A stretch of 64,000 nt of DNA, taken from Rehmannia glutinosa (taxonomy: Eukaryota > Streptophyta > Magnoliopsida > Lamiales > Orobanchaceae). The stretch covers positions 31,720,317 to 31,784,316 of the forward strand of contig CM071931.1 of assembly GCA_016081115.2 (NCBI GenBank), read 5' to 3'. Under the pieces are notes generated by a model. The model was given only the letters and a program-made list of their open reading frames with translations, had not been told where the DNA came from and did not search any database. Of this stretch, positions 21,183 to 33,115 are shown piece after piece. The translations under genes were made by a program, and so were the position numbers. How positions within the stretch are numbered: the first letter of the stretch is position 1; each line of letters starts with the position of its first letter.

Positions 21183-22660
21183 TGGAACAACCACTATCCA
21201 TGTACCAGGTTCCTTAGCACTCAGTTGTTCCCTGAACCTGCATCAAAGAAATCAAACTTTAGGTACTCATACCTGTGTGGGTCCTGAGAGGTTAGCAATA
21301 TATGGTGATCCAACCAACCTATAGCCAAATGATTTGACTCTAAGAGGTTGCCACCTTTCAGTTCCACTATCATAATGAATTTTAGCAAACTGTTTGGGTG
21401 CTTTTGCTACATACAGTTGTCTCTTTTGTCTGTATATTTATGTATGCATGTGAACTTTTGCATTCGTGTGATGGTTTTGATAATGTTGTGCTCTGTGTGC
21501 ATTGTGTTTAGGTGTGTGAGTGTGCTGATATGAGACAAATTAGTGCATATTTCTCATTGTTAGATGAGTAGTCAGCTTCACTGTTGTCTGACTTTTCTGT
21601 TTTCTTTTCTTTGGCCAATTCTGTCTCAGCCACCATGGCATTCTTTCTCTCCTTCCTTCTTTCCCTGAAGATTTTTTCTCTTCATCATTCATATACATGT
21701 TGATTGGTAGATAGGGGCAGTTAGCTGTAAAGTGACCTGGATGTCTGAAATTTCAGCACAAGCCTTCTGCCTTTTTATCAGCTTTCTTGGGTGCTCTTTC
21801 CTCTTTTCCTTTAGATGGAGTTGAATGCCATATTGAGGACTCTCATATATTCCTCTAATAGTTTTTCTTGAAAAATTTGTTGAACCTTTTACCCATCAAG
21901 AAAATTTCTTCCTTGTCAATGATATCCTTGAGTATGTTGTCTTAGACTCACCTGCTATCAATATAGCAGTCTTGGGAGCTGAAGTCTCATCCAACTCTTT
22001 CCTTTTGAGCTCGAATTCACATGCCTTCAAATCTGAGAAAAACTCATAGTTTGACATTTTTATGAGATCCATTGAATGCCTCATTGCCATTATTTTCATC
22101 TCCCACTCAGCTAGTAGAGCTTTAAGAATTTTCATACACATTTTCTTTTGTGTACATTTCTTTCCATGGGCAGACAACTGAATTGTCATATCTATGACCC
22201 CTCCATCCAGTTGGTCAATGATTCTCCTGCCATCATCCTGATGTTCACAAACTTCTGCACTGCTACAGTAAGCTTGTTCTCTTTGATCTACTTCGTTCCT
22301 TCGCAGATTAGAGTAACCTTATCCCATATTTTCTGTGTTGTTCAGCATGATTTAACCTTGTTGAACATTCCTTTGTTGAGGGTTTTATATAAGATATCAT
22401 TTGCGACATTGTCCAGGTTATGTCTCTTTCTATTGTAATTTGTCCATTCATTCATGGGTTTGTTGATTCCCACTACACCAGCAACTTCATCTCTTGCAGC
22501 TACTGCTCTTGCAATAACTATATTCACTTTTGTGATTTTAATGGGGCCATCTTCGATGACAAACCACATTTCATCATGTAGCGCAGAGATATATGCCTGC
22601 ATACATATATTCCAATCATCAATTCCTCAACATAAAACATAGGAATACGGTTAGATTTTC
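21183..22660 (-). pseudogene. Ty1/copia Gag and protease start of family B
   Basis: On the minus strand, from right to left: MQAYISALHDEMWFVIEDGP and NYNRKRHNLDNVANDILYKT (Gag core, 22342-22602), EWEMKIMAMRHSMDLIKMSN and SDLKACEFELKRKELDE (about 21960-22130), a ruined CCHC knuckle near 21720-21765 (two of its positions read stop and Phe), the PTQVxVPK-like segment near 21270, and finally the protease site WYMDSGCSRH at 21183-21215, whose continuation is at 4522. All frames are broken. It belongs to the same element as 1-4522. Confidence 0.82.
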
Positions 22661-22766
22661 TTCCATTATAATAACTCTGTAAAATATTTAAAAACTAATT
22701 GTGTTGATAGTTTTGAAAAGGAAGGTCTAGTTCAGTAACCAGTGCGGGAGGTTTTTTTAATAAACC

Positions 22767-22778
22767 GCTCTGATAGCA
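22767..22778 (-). promoter_or_regulatory. Primer-binding site of family B copia
   Basis: The minus strand reads TGCTATCAGAGC, one base off the copia initiator-Met tRNA site TGGTATCAGAGC. It lies between the Gag start and the sequence GGGCGTGACA, which is a common end of plant LTRs. This fixes the 5' end of the family B internal region. Confidence 0.78.
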
Positions 22779-22786
22779 CTTGTAGG

Positions 22787-23750
22787 TGTCACGCCCAAAT
22801 TTCGTAATCCAATATAATATAATAACATCCAATGGGGTACAACCTCAGGTATTCAAAAACTTAGCTTGACAAGAGCTATTATCCAAAGTACAAACAATTA
22901 AAAATCATAAATATAGCGGAAGTGTACATAGTAACCTATATTTACAAAATAAAAAAAATTACATTGTTCAAACGCTGACAAATAAGTCTGTCAAAAAGAA
23001 ACTGCTAGGTTGGGTCAATTCTGATCAGGAAGCCTGATGCCAGTCTCATCGATCTCAAAATATTTTGTCTCTAAAAAGTTTATAAAATAATGGGTTGGGC
23101 TAAACGAGCTCAGCGAGTTGGGATAGAGGAATACAATATTTGTTTAATTAAATATTGACATATTTCTTTTTTCTTATAAAAGTACTTTGTGTGCCAAGAG
23201 ATATTCATGTATGCATGATAATGGTGCACATAAGATTTATTTACTGCAATTATCAAGAACATATTGGGATTCAATAATGGTAATTTTTTTTGATGCAATT
23301 AGTGATGCAAAGCACATTGTCTAATAGCTAGTCAAGTCGAGTAAATATTTCAATTTTTAAAATAAATAATGGATATCTTGTTTTAAAAATAAAGTTGTTT
23401 TAATATAAACAGTTAATTAATTAGTTCGTCAGTTCGAGACAAGAAACGTAGGATCAGTGTTGATCGGACACTGATCTTGTCCATTCTCCTTATTGCTCCC
23501 AACCATATTTGGCGGAAGCCCTATCACCTTATCTCTGCCTATAGGTTCGATGTCTCTTTAGCCATGAGCTTTTGCCGAGAGATCGTCATATTCATGAATA
23601 GACCGTTCTATGACCTAGTTCTGCCGTCGTTTCTAGCCCGACCAGAAAATGGGAATTGGCATATGGATAGTCAAACATGGACCACATGCTATCTATTCGG
23701 TCCATTATCTAACCCACCCACACCGCATTAGATTAGATTCAAACAGTCAA
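22787..23750 (-). repeat. Probable 5' LTR of family B copia (right end not defined)
   Basis: Next to the primer-binding site the plus strand begins TGTCACGCCCAAATTTCG, so the minus strand ends CGTGACA as LTRs do. The block contains phrases often seen in this plant LTR type (a GGGCTAAACGAGCTCAGCGAG stretch split over 23097-23118, and TGATCGGACACTGATC). Its partner LTR would lie left of base 1, so the right boundary near 23750 is a guess. No gene is seen inside. Confidence 0.5.
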
Positions 23751-24540
23751 TATTTTTGTCAAAATAATATTTATTTGACCAAAGGCCAAGTCAAGCAATT
23801 ACAAAAGTTAAAATGCAAATGAAAATGTAAATTCAAACCATAAATGATGCAATTTATGTTCCCTTAAAACTAAATTATTTTAAAAATGGCTTATACCGTG
23901 AAATCATGAAATAGTTTAATGTCGTGAAGTTCATGAAATAGCTAATGTCGAGAAGTTTATGAAATTACAAGCAAACCAAATTTTCTTTAGGAAAATGACA
24001 TTTTTCCCACTTTGCTATGTTCCACATTTCTTCACTTCTCAATTCGAAGCTAATTCTTCCCTAAAAAGAAAAAAATTCGAAGCTAATTCCCCAAGCTTTC
24101 ACCAAGCACCTATACAATTTATGCAAATGAGTAATTTATGGATCGGACCATATCCTTTACTAAATTCTAAAAGACTTATCCAATTTATTACTATTATCTG
24201 GTTCTTAAGACTATTATTCATATCCTTTAGACATTACTTACCAATCAGAATCAATATATATATACACACATATATATGTATGTATATTTACATATTAGTG
24301 TTTTGAAAGAACTGATATCAATTTGTTATTGGTCCCAAATATACTTGTTTAAAACCAGTCTTGTGATATGCAATTGTTGTATTCATAATTAGAGATTATA
24401 AAGTAATTATTAAAAAAAATCCCAAATTATCTGATAAACAAAGAAATTACAGATTTTTCGTTGGAGAACTGGATATAATCAAACTGGACCCATATGATTG
24501 GCATTTTATAAATGGGTATTATGAAGTCATTATTAATTAG
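23751..24540. other. Non-coding AT-rich stretch with a small direct repeat
   Basis: No supported gene. At 23893-23965 a phrase like CATGAAATAG..TAATGTCG.GAAGTT repeats two to three times with a period near 30 bp. A mixed TA/CA microsatellite lies at 24258-24285. Confidence 0.5.
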
Positions 24541-25740
24541 GGTCATGGACACTTTTGCCCTACTTTTCTGGAAAAAAAAGACAGGCTTTTAAGCTTTCCG
24601 ATAATTTTTAGACAAAATTACGCTCCTGCCCTTTTTTTGGACAAATTTACGCTCCTGCCAAAATTTTCGGACTTTTTTACGTTATTGTTTTTTTGTTGTT
24701 TCTTTGTTGTTCAAACATGTTTCTTCTAATCAAATTTCAGTGAAAAAATAAATTTTGTCCCCATTAAATAATCCATTTTATACTCGAAATCTTATATAAA
24801 AAAGTATACACATATTAAAACCAAACAAATTGAAAATAATATAGAAACAACATGAGGAAAAAATCACAATTCAATTTTTGATTCAATGCATGAAAACATA
24901 AAAAACATGGAAACAATCAAAAAAATAATATAGAAGAAACTAGAAACCATATAGAAAACGCCGTATGAGCAAAAATAACTTAAAAATAGGTAAAAATTGA
25001 ATTTGAACATTGAAAACTACGTGGAAACAACTAAGAAACATAAGGACAACATTAAATACGGTATGGAAACAACTCAGAAACAACGTAAAAAATATTAAAA
25101 ACACCACATAAATAAAAAGAGTTTAAAAAAGGTAAAAAAAAAAAAAACGAGCCGAAGAGGTCGAACAAAGTTTGGTTCGTTTAGTTTTGGAGCCGAACCG
25201 AGCTCGTTTAAAAATTATTAGGAACAAGCTCGAGTTTGGTTCATTTATATATTTTGGATCGGCTCGAGTTCGATTCGAGCTTTCATAATTGAGTTCGAGC
25301 TCGGCTCGGTTTAAAAATTATTAGGTTATAAGCTTAGCTCGATTCGGAGCTCGTAATATGCTCGAATAGCGTAAAAAAAGCTCATTTAATATATTCAACG
25401 AGCTTAGCTCGAGATCGCCTCGAGTTTGGCTCGTTTTAAAAAGGTTGAGGTTTAAGCTTCAATGAGCTTAGCTCGAGCTCGGTTTGCAAAAGTGATTCGT
25501 TTAGCTTAAAAAATGAGCTTGAAAGCTCGAAAAACAACAAAAATAATTATCGAACAACATTAAAAATATCGTAGAACAAATATTTAAACAATAAAAACGA
25601 ACAAAGCTCGTGAACAAAAAGCAAACTTGTAAAAGTTGTTTTAAAGTTCGAACAACAACAAGTTCGAAACAACAAAAAACAAATTTAAACAACATCAAAG
25701 TTCAATATAGGTAATCAAAAAATATGAAGGTGAGCGTAGT
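24541..25740. repeat. AT-rich dispersed repeat, copy 1, with GAGCTCG-rich insert
   Basis: The start (GGACACTTTTGCCCTAC, then GGAAAAAAAAGAC) and the following 'ACGCTCCTGCC' and 'TTACGTTATTG' phrases match the repeat at 38932-39955 over several hundred bases, including the A-rich tail with GAAACAAC motifs. At 25150-25510 lies a block rich in GAGCTCG and GGCTCGAG words, a composition seen in plant MITE-like elements. No reading frame is credible. The right end is not clear because it merges with the duplication that follows. Confidence 0.5.
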
Positions 25741-27670
25741 TGGTGGTATTTTTCTAAAGTTGAGGTATTTCCGGTAATTTCTCTATTAATTACATTCTGG
25801 TTTAGTTAATAAACAGAGGAATTATTAATCTGTTAAGAACAAATCAGGCTCAAGATCTCCTATTTATTATTCGTAAAAACTTGTTTTCCAATTGTGACTT
25901 AGTCTAATTTATCAATATACTAAACTACAGATTAATCCTTTAAAATGAATTACATCATTATATAAATATGCTTTAATAAGAAATAATTAATTTCACATCA
26001 CAATCACTTAAAAGTTCAAGAAGAGAACAAATTGATTGTAAAAGAAAACATTTCTACTTTCATTTTCCTTCAAAGTTTTAAATTAAAACATTTACCCACC
26101 TTTGATTTAAACATCTCAAAAATCTCTTCAAACTCCTCAGCCCTAAATATTTTTCCCAAACTTTCAAAGATTACTTCAAGAGTTCAATAGCTAAACCCCA
26201 AGTTATTCTCAAGATTAAGCATCATTTTCATTTTCTAGCCACAATACTCTTTGAAAAAAATGTATCTACACATTGAAAAACTAAAGAAAAAAGAAACGAA
26301 AAAAAATAATTATTGGAACAACATTAAAAATATTTTTAAAATATAAAATGAAAAAGAAAAATACCCCTAAATTTTCTCAAAAAACAAACAAACTAATGTT
26401 TTAAAACAATATATTGAACAAAAGTTGAATTATATGATTCAAGATATAAAAATATAGTCATTTTTTTCAAATGTTGATTTTTTTTTTTTTTTTGAAAACA
26501 TCTTGAATTATAACAACAACAAAACAACCCGAATTATAAGAAACAATTCAAATAAACAAATTTAAACAACATCAAAACAACATATATAATATATAAAACA
26601 ATAACAATGGAACAAAGAAAAACCTAAAACTAATCAAAAATATGAAGGAACATAAAAAAGGAAAAAAAATTATAGTTGAAAAAGTGATATGAGCGAATAG
26701 TTGGTGGTATTTTTTAAAGTTGAACAAGGTATTTGGGATATATTTTTGATAATTTCTCTATTAATTTATACATTCTGGTTTAGTTAATAAACAGAGGAAT
26801 TATTAATCTGTTAAGAACAAATCAGGCTCAAGATCTCCTATTTATTATTCGTAAAAATTCTTGTTTTCCAATTGTGACTTAGTCTAATTTATTTCAATAT
26901 TATACTAAACTACAGATTAATCCTTTAAAATGAATTACATCATTATATAAATATGCTTTAATAAGAAATAATTAATTTCACATCACAATCACTCAAAAGT
27001 TACCTCTAACCATAAAAAGCAAGAAGAGAACAAATTGATACTCGTAAAAGAAAACATTTCTACTTTCATTTTCCTTCAAAGTTTTAAATAAATAAAACAT
27101 TTACCCACCTTTGATTTAAACACCAAAAAATCTCTTCAAAACTCCTCAGCCCTACAATCCCAAACTTTCAAAGATTACTTCAAGAGTTCAATAAGCTAAA
27201 CCCCAAGTTATTCTCAAGATTAAGCATCATTTCAACCTCCAATTTGCAGCTCCTAGCCACAATACTCTTTGAAATTTAATCTCAGTTGAGTGCTACTATG
27301 TGGGTTAATTGTGAAGAAATATTTGGTGAGGTGTAAAGCATTCTTTTTTGTGAAAATTTTAGGAGAAATCGAAAAAGAATTTGTCTCCTCATTCACTACC
27401 TGTTCAGTTTTGAGTCATGGAGAGGAAGAAAGAGAATTGTCAAGATTTGTTCCATTTTTTCTATTTTTTAAAATATAAAATGAAAAATACTAAAATACCC
27501 CTAAATTTTCTCAAAAATTTAGGGGCAAAAGAAGAAAACAACTTGGGCGCTAGATTCTTAGTTTTTACCATTCAAATCTAATTATCATTGAATAGTTGAA
27601 TTATATGATTCAAGATATAAAAGATATAGTCATTTTTTCATTCCCAATGACACTTGATTTTTTTTTTTTT
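25735..27670 (+). repeat. Tandem duplication of a roughly 1-kb AT-rich unit
   Basis: The segment 25735-26490 recurs as 26697-27670 in the same orientation. Shared landmarks in order are GTTGGTGGTATTTTT, CAGGCTCAAGATCTCCTATT, AACATTTCTACTTTCATTTT, CTAGCCACAATACTCTTTG, TACCCCTAAATTTTCTC and a long T run. The second copy has an extra 200 bp (27265-27470) absent from the first. No gene is seen; the 62-codon frame in the extra part has no recognisable motif. Confidence 0.75.
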
Positions 27671-28210
27671 TTGAAAATTCCAATAAAACACTTGAATTAT
27701 ATAGTTCAACATATATATGTGATACTATTAATTTAACCTAATTAAACAGAAAATTATAATTGAGGTGAATTATATGATTCATGATATATATGTGATGCTA
27801 TTAATTTTATAACTCAATATAAATGATTAATTGGACTATATGATTCAAGATATGTGTGTGATGCCATTAATTTAATCCGAATAACAATGGAACAATTGAA
27901 TTGTATGATTAAGGAATATAGCGTATGAAAATGCAATATATATATTTTTACTATTATTTAATCGAAACTATAAATGTACAATTTAAACATGTAAAAAACA
28001 ATATCTTTCATTTATATATATATATATATATATATATGATCTTATTAACTTATCATTTTAAATAATTATAGTTGAATATAACTTTTTATATGATTAAAAT
28101 AATAAAATATATGTGATATTATTAACTTAATATTCAAATTATAATTGAACAAGTTGAACTATATAATTTGGGATATATTTTTGATACTATTAGTTTATCT
28201 CGAAATTTTA
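27595..28210 (+). repeat. Degenerate tandem array, unit about 80-90 bp
   Basis: The phrase TGAATTATATGATTCAAGAT, followed by ATATATGTGATGCTATTAATTTAA, recurs about six to seven times with drift (27595, 27690, 27770, 27830, 27895, 28070, 28155). A TA microsatellite (28015-28037) interrupts it. The region is more than 80 percent A+T. No gene is seen. The region 28211-28597 after it is plain AT-rich sequence. Confidence 0.55.
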
Positions 28211-28611
28211 TAATTTAACAACAAATTGAACTCTCTATTAGTTAAAATGAAATTCAACCACCTTAATTCATCGGGGATCAAAATGATAAACATAATTTTT
28301 GTTCCCAAATCAAATCATCCAAAAAAAGGTTTTTTTTGAAAATTACGTATTCATTATGAATTCCACATAAAATGATTAAACTACTGCAAAATAATGTCAG
28401 CATTATAAATAACAATAGTAAATATCGAAGGAATGATTTATTCAATATTATTATTTGTATAATAGATTATTACACGAATAAAATATGGGGTATTACAAAT
28501 TTTATCGTTAATTAAAATCTTAAAATTACATAAAATTTCCAAATTTAAATAAATACTACTTATAAGTCTTAAATATATGTAACATTATATATGTAAACTA
28601 GTAATTCCCTC

Positions 28612-28624
28612 CGTGCGTTGCACG
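28612..28624 (-). terminator. Helitron 3' terminal hairpin
   Basis: A 5-bp perfect stem CGTGC/GCACG with a GTT (AAC on the minus strand) loop lies 10 bases inside the CTAG terminus. In Helitrons this hairpin acts as the rolling-circle transposition terminator. 'Terminator' is used here in that sense and not for transcription. Confidence 0.65.
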
Positions 28625-29121
28625 TGTATTAGTATTTTATATTATTAATTTGTAATAAAACTATGTATTAACAATAAGTTGATATCTAACTGTTTTCCTT
28701 GTATTATGGCTTTTTAAGTTTCACCATTCGAATAAACCTTTTTTATACAGGTTGATGTTAATTTGGTATTGAATAGGACTTGTTTATTAAAAACATATAA
28801 GAATTTTTATTATCCAAAAGTTATAAGACTTTTTATTCAAAAATTATAATATTATTTATAGATGTAATGAACGTATAGTAAAAGTATATTCCAAAAATAA
28901 ATGTAATAAAGAATACTAATTTAACAAAATTATACTAATTGCAATTGAACCAATACAAAACAAATATTCAGATATTTATTCTAAAGCATGATATTATAAA
29001 CAAATATTTCATTAATAATAATATATTGTTCATAGAAACACTCCATTAAAAAGTGAGATAAAAACCATTCAAATATAAATAAAGCCTAGAAGTAGTTCAA
29101 AAACATCAATCATACATCACT

Positions 29122-29304
29122 CTAATCATTTTTCTTTTTGATAACCGCCTTAGTTTTCTTCAAAGAGTCGGTACTCGAGAATTCTGCCTCAAGCTTTCTT
29201 TTAACATTATTGCCATCATCAAGATCCAGAAAAGAGTCAACATTCTTTAGTTTGAATTTGTCTGGAGAAGAAACTTCTTCCACGGATAAATTAAGATGAT
29301 CTTG
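29122..29304 (-). pseudogene. C-terminal exon remnant of an RPA1-like protein
   Basis: The minus strand encodes a frame ending in TAG (29122-29124) with SVEEVSSPDKFKLKNVDSFL, then DDGNNVKRKLEAEFSSTDSL and KKTKAVIKKKND. The pattern, a VKRKL..EF segment followed by a short Lys-rich tail, resembles the end of plant RPA 70-kDa-like proteins carried by Helitrons. It is very short, has no OB-fold left in frame, and upstream sequence is AT-rich, so this is a relic. The identification rests on pattern memory and context, not on an alignment. Confidence 0.45.
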
Positions 29305-30569
29305 TTAAAGTATGTACTATGTCATTAATTTGCTATCTATAAAAATTTCAAATAAAAGAAAAAAATGCATTAAAGATCCAATCAACAATATAAAATTACA
29401 ACCTTATCACCAACTGATTCAGAATGAATGGCTCTAGGGTTAAGTTTCGAGTCCTATAACAAAATAATAAAAATAAAATAAAATATACCTATTTGCTCAT
29501 TATAGTCGATCGCAAATTAATGAATTGTTCATGCCTGGCTATAAATAAAAGTTGACTCAAATCTTGACGTGAACTCTGAATCCATAGTCAACCTTTAAGT
29601 TGTGTCCGTTCACATTATGCATGTCAAAATTTAATGGTGTAAGACCATTAAATTGACTGACAAATTTGAATAAAAGACGCTGACACAAAAAATTTAATGT
29701 AATTACAATTTGTAATGAATTTCTAATTGAACAATATAAGAAGTCATTACAATAAGTAGATAAAAGTTTTTTGCCGAATCAAAACTATAAGACTAATAAC
29801 CAAAAAAAATGTTGCCGAATCAAAACAAAACAATAATTGTCGAATTAAAACTATAAAACTAATAACAAAAAAAAATATTGGCGGGGGTAGATGTTCATAT
29901 ACTTGAACATAAAATATATGTTGACACAAAAAATATTGACACAAAATATGTTGACAGAAAATATGTTAGTATAAGGAATAATAAAAATAAACAAATCATA
30001 TATACAAAAACAACTTAAAAAACAATACAACAAAACTATCAAGAATATTCAAAAAAGAAACTCACCAAATATTATCCGTACAAATCTACAATATTGTTTA
30101 TATAAAACTCTTGTTTATTGCAGAATTCGAGTTCAATACTGTCGATGTGGGTAAGACACTTGATGAAATCAAAAATAGAGGGGAACGTGAAGAAGAAGTC
30201 ATATTTGGTGGTTATGCTTCGAATTTAGGATCAACGATATCAAAGTGTTTTTCTAATGCAATTCAAGTAGTAAAAATATAAGAGGATTTAGTATAAATAA
30301 TAAGCTGCCAAAAAAATCTCTAAACACAAAATCAATTGTTAATTCAATAGGAAAAGATACATAAAATCATAATTCGGCTATTTTAACTATTGATAAACAA
30401 TTTAGAAAAATTTGAATAGTCATTAATATTTAAAACTTGATTAATTAATATTATATTGTACAAAATTGCACCGACACCATTGAAACAAATAAACAATATA
30501 TTTGATGAAGATATGATGTATAGAATCAACAAATTATTGTAATATATATTTAAGATTTTTTTTTAAAAA

Positions 30570-30612
<43 letters not shown>

Positions 30613-30927
30613 TGATACTATAGACTCACTTTTGGTATAAAGTAGGAATATCAGCAAATAAAATTTTCCTAATTTTTATACATATAAAATTGGAATACCA
30701 TATGATTATTTCCTAATTTATATACATATAAAGTAGGAATACCATTTATAATCTTTTGTTATAATATTTTCCTAATTTATATAATTACAATGATTTTTTT
30801 ATAATATTTTCCTTATATAAAAATTTATAATAATTACAATTTATAATATTTATAATTATTTCCTAATATAATAAGCAAAAAGAGCGGAAAAATAAAAGTT
30901 TCAGACTTTTGCTATTATATATATAGA

Positions 30928-32619
30928 TTGAAAATAATTATTAAGCAAACAATGTACCCAAATTTCCAGTACTTTTCAGTGTAGCTATCTTTTTAAGAAC
31001 TTTTTCAGCTACCAATTGTGATTATTATTCATATTTGCTTTGGCAAGAATCAAGAATTTGGGCTAAAGTCATGGATAATTAGTTTAAAAACTTTGGCGCC
31101 ATGTGCACTCGGATTTGGAGCCGAAATGGTTTAAGAACTATATAGTAAATTCACTAACATAAATATCATTAAATTAATAATAAATAATCCACCTACTTTT
31201 ATGACCGGCCATGTTATGGTCATTTAGCACTTTCCTAAAATAATAGGGAAAATAGGTTTTGATAAAGAGAGACACGTCTGTATTTGCTTTTGAAAATATT
31301 ATAAAATTTTCACTAAAAACTTTTTTTTTTCAACATTATGATTCTTTGTAGCTTTTTAGAAAAAATACATTTTTCATTCACTATTGTTTCAGTAATTAAT
31401 CACTTATAATTATAATGTCATTAAAAAACATCACATCAACTATTATCAATAAACTTTTAAATTACAAGCATACTATTATTGAGTCTCTCTTGTTTTTCGA
31501 ATTACCAGTCACATCAATCATTATTTTTCTAAAAAAATCATTGCATCAACCTTCATTGTTATATTACTCTCTCATAATTCATTCAATTCTTAATTTTCCA
31601 AATATTTTTGTTACTCTATTCTCTTAAAAGAAAACCATGCCGGCAATCACACATTTCCACTGTTCTGTTCTATTTGTGAGTGAAAAATGATGGCAACAAA
31701 AGAAAAAGAAGAAAGAAACACCGTTTTCATAATCGAAACAATAATAATTCTAAATTTTAAGAATTTATATTGTAAAATACAGTTCAAAACAAATTGCTAA
31801 TGTAACTTTAAAAGAAAACAAGACATAAGAAATTTGGTCTACAGAAGTTGAGAGATAACATAGTTCTGGTGATTTTACATATAGATTATACAAAATAAAT
31901 AAATTAAATAATTTTAACAAATAGTCACATATATTTATTCTTCTAATTAGAAAATAAAAAAATTATTAACAGTAATACCATGCTCTTTCTTGATCTCCTC
32001 TATCAGCTACGTACTATAGTCATGACACGACAATTTAAATTTGAAAATATCGAGTCTCGAAAGATTATTTCCACAAAAGTATTTTTGGACTCTTGTTAAG
32101 TTGCAACGATCTCCTTTGTATTTTTCCAACTAAGAATACTATGTCTTGGAGTTTGGACTCGGAAATATGTCGCTGATTAGCTATTTAATATTATATATAA
32201 TATTTATTTTCAAGTTGATTAAATTTTAATAAATGCATTCTTAACATATTAAGTTCCCATATTCTTATAAAATAACAAATAATCAACATTTTTTTTTCTT
32301 TAAAAAAGCATCATGTTTTAATTCAATAAGACTTGAGATAGCCCCTCGTGAGGTGGTCTAGTATTGTACTAGAATAACACCAGTGTGTTACATGAGTTGT
32401 CCAAAAATAAATTTTTAGTGTCAAAAATATGTTAGTAATAGCTATAAGAGATTCAAAATACTAATTAGAGTTATTAAAAAAATTAAAATTTAGAAGAATA
32501 CCGTACAAATAGTTAACTTCAAATTCTGAAAAACTTCTTTGTAAACTACAGTATTTGTTATGGGGTGTTTGTTCATGTTTTCTGCATTTTATTTTATACG
32601 TAAAATATAATATCATAAC
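30928..32619. other. Gene-free AT-rich region
   Basis: I see no gene here. Homopolymer and AT-rich runs dominate, and the longest frames are chance. Around 32340-32370 'CCCCTCGTGAGGTGGTCTAG' recalls a tRNA-derived SINE head but no B box follows. Confidence 0.5.
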
Positions 32620-33115
32620 TTAAAGATAACAAATTTAAAGGACATAATAAATTAAACGATAACAAATTTAAAATATAATGTAGATACCTTGATTTTTGGG
32701 TTATTTGTTATCTTTTAATAAGTTCAATAGAAAAAATTTCCAAGCATTAAAAACATAGAAACAATTTAACACATAGGAACATATCTTTTTTGAATCCAAT
32801 AAAACTATATTTTTTTTCCTTCTGAAAATGCTTGTTTTCTGAATTTTTATTGAAGCATATAATATAATATAATAATTTAAAAGATAGCGCAAATAGAATC
32901 CTTGATTTTAACAAATTTAAAGGATATAAAAAATTAAAAGATAACAAATTTAAAAAATAGTGTAGAATAATCCTTGATTTTTGGGTTATTTTTTATCTTT
33001 TAAGTTCAATAGAAAAACTTTCCAAAACGTAGAAAATTTCAAAAAACGTAGTAACATATCTTTTTTGAATCCAATATATATTTATATATATATTTATATT
33101 CTGAAAATGCTTGTT
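32620..33115 (+). repeat. Local tandem duplication, unit about 290 bp
   Basis: The series AACAAATTTAAAGGA..., CCTTGATTTTTGGGTTAT, AAGTTCAATAGAAAAA, CATATCTTTTTTGAATCCAA and CTGAAAATGCTTGTTT appears twice, at about 32625-32835 and 32915-33115, in the same order. No gene is seen in or around it. Confidence 0.65.

Larger units (their letters stand above)
28598..30927 (-). mobile_element. Non-autonomous Helitron with RPA-like remnant
   Basis: On the minus strand the element begins TCTATATATATAATAGCAAA (from 30927) and ends CTAG (28601-28598), with a short GC hairpin, CGTGC-GTT-GCACG, about 10 bases before the end. The flanking bases are A before TC and T after CTAG, the host AT dinucleotide typical of Helitrons. 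There are no TIRs and no TSD. At 2.3 kb it lacks any Rep-helicase sequence, so it would need enzymes from elsewhere. An exon-like remnant of an RPA-type protein on the same strand (29122-29304) supports the call, since plant Helitrons often carry RPA-like genes. Confidence 0.72.

Noticed and set aside
32335..32375. Possible tRNA-derived SINE head (GTGAGGTGGTCTAG)
   Set aside because: There is an A-box-like word but no B box and no A-rich tail at a suitable distance.
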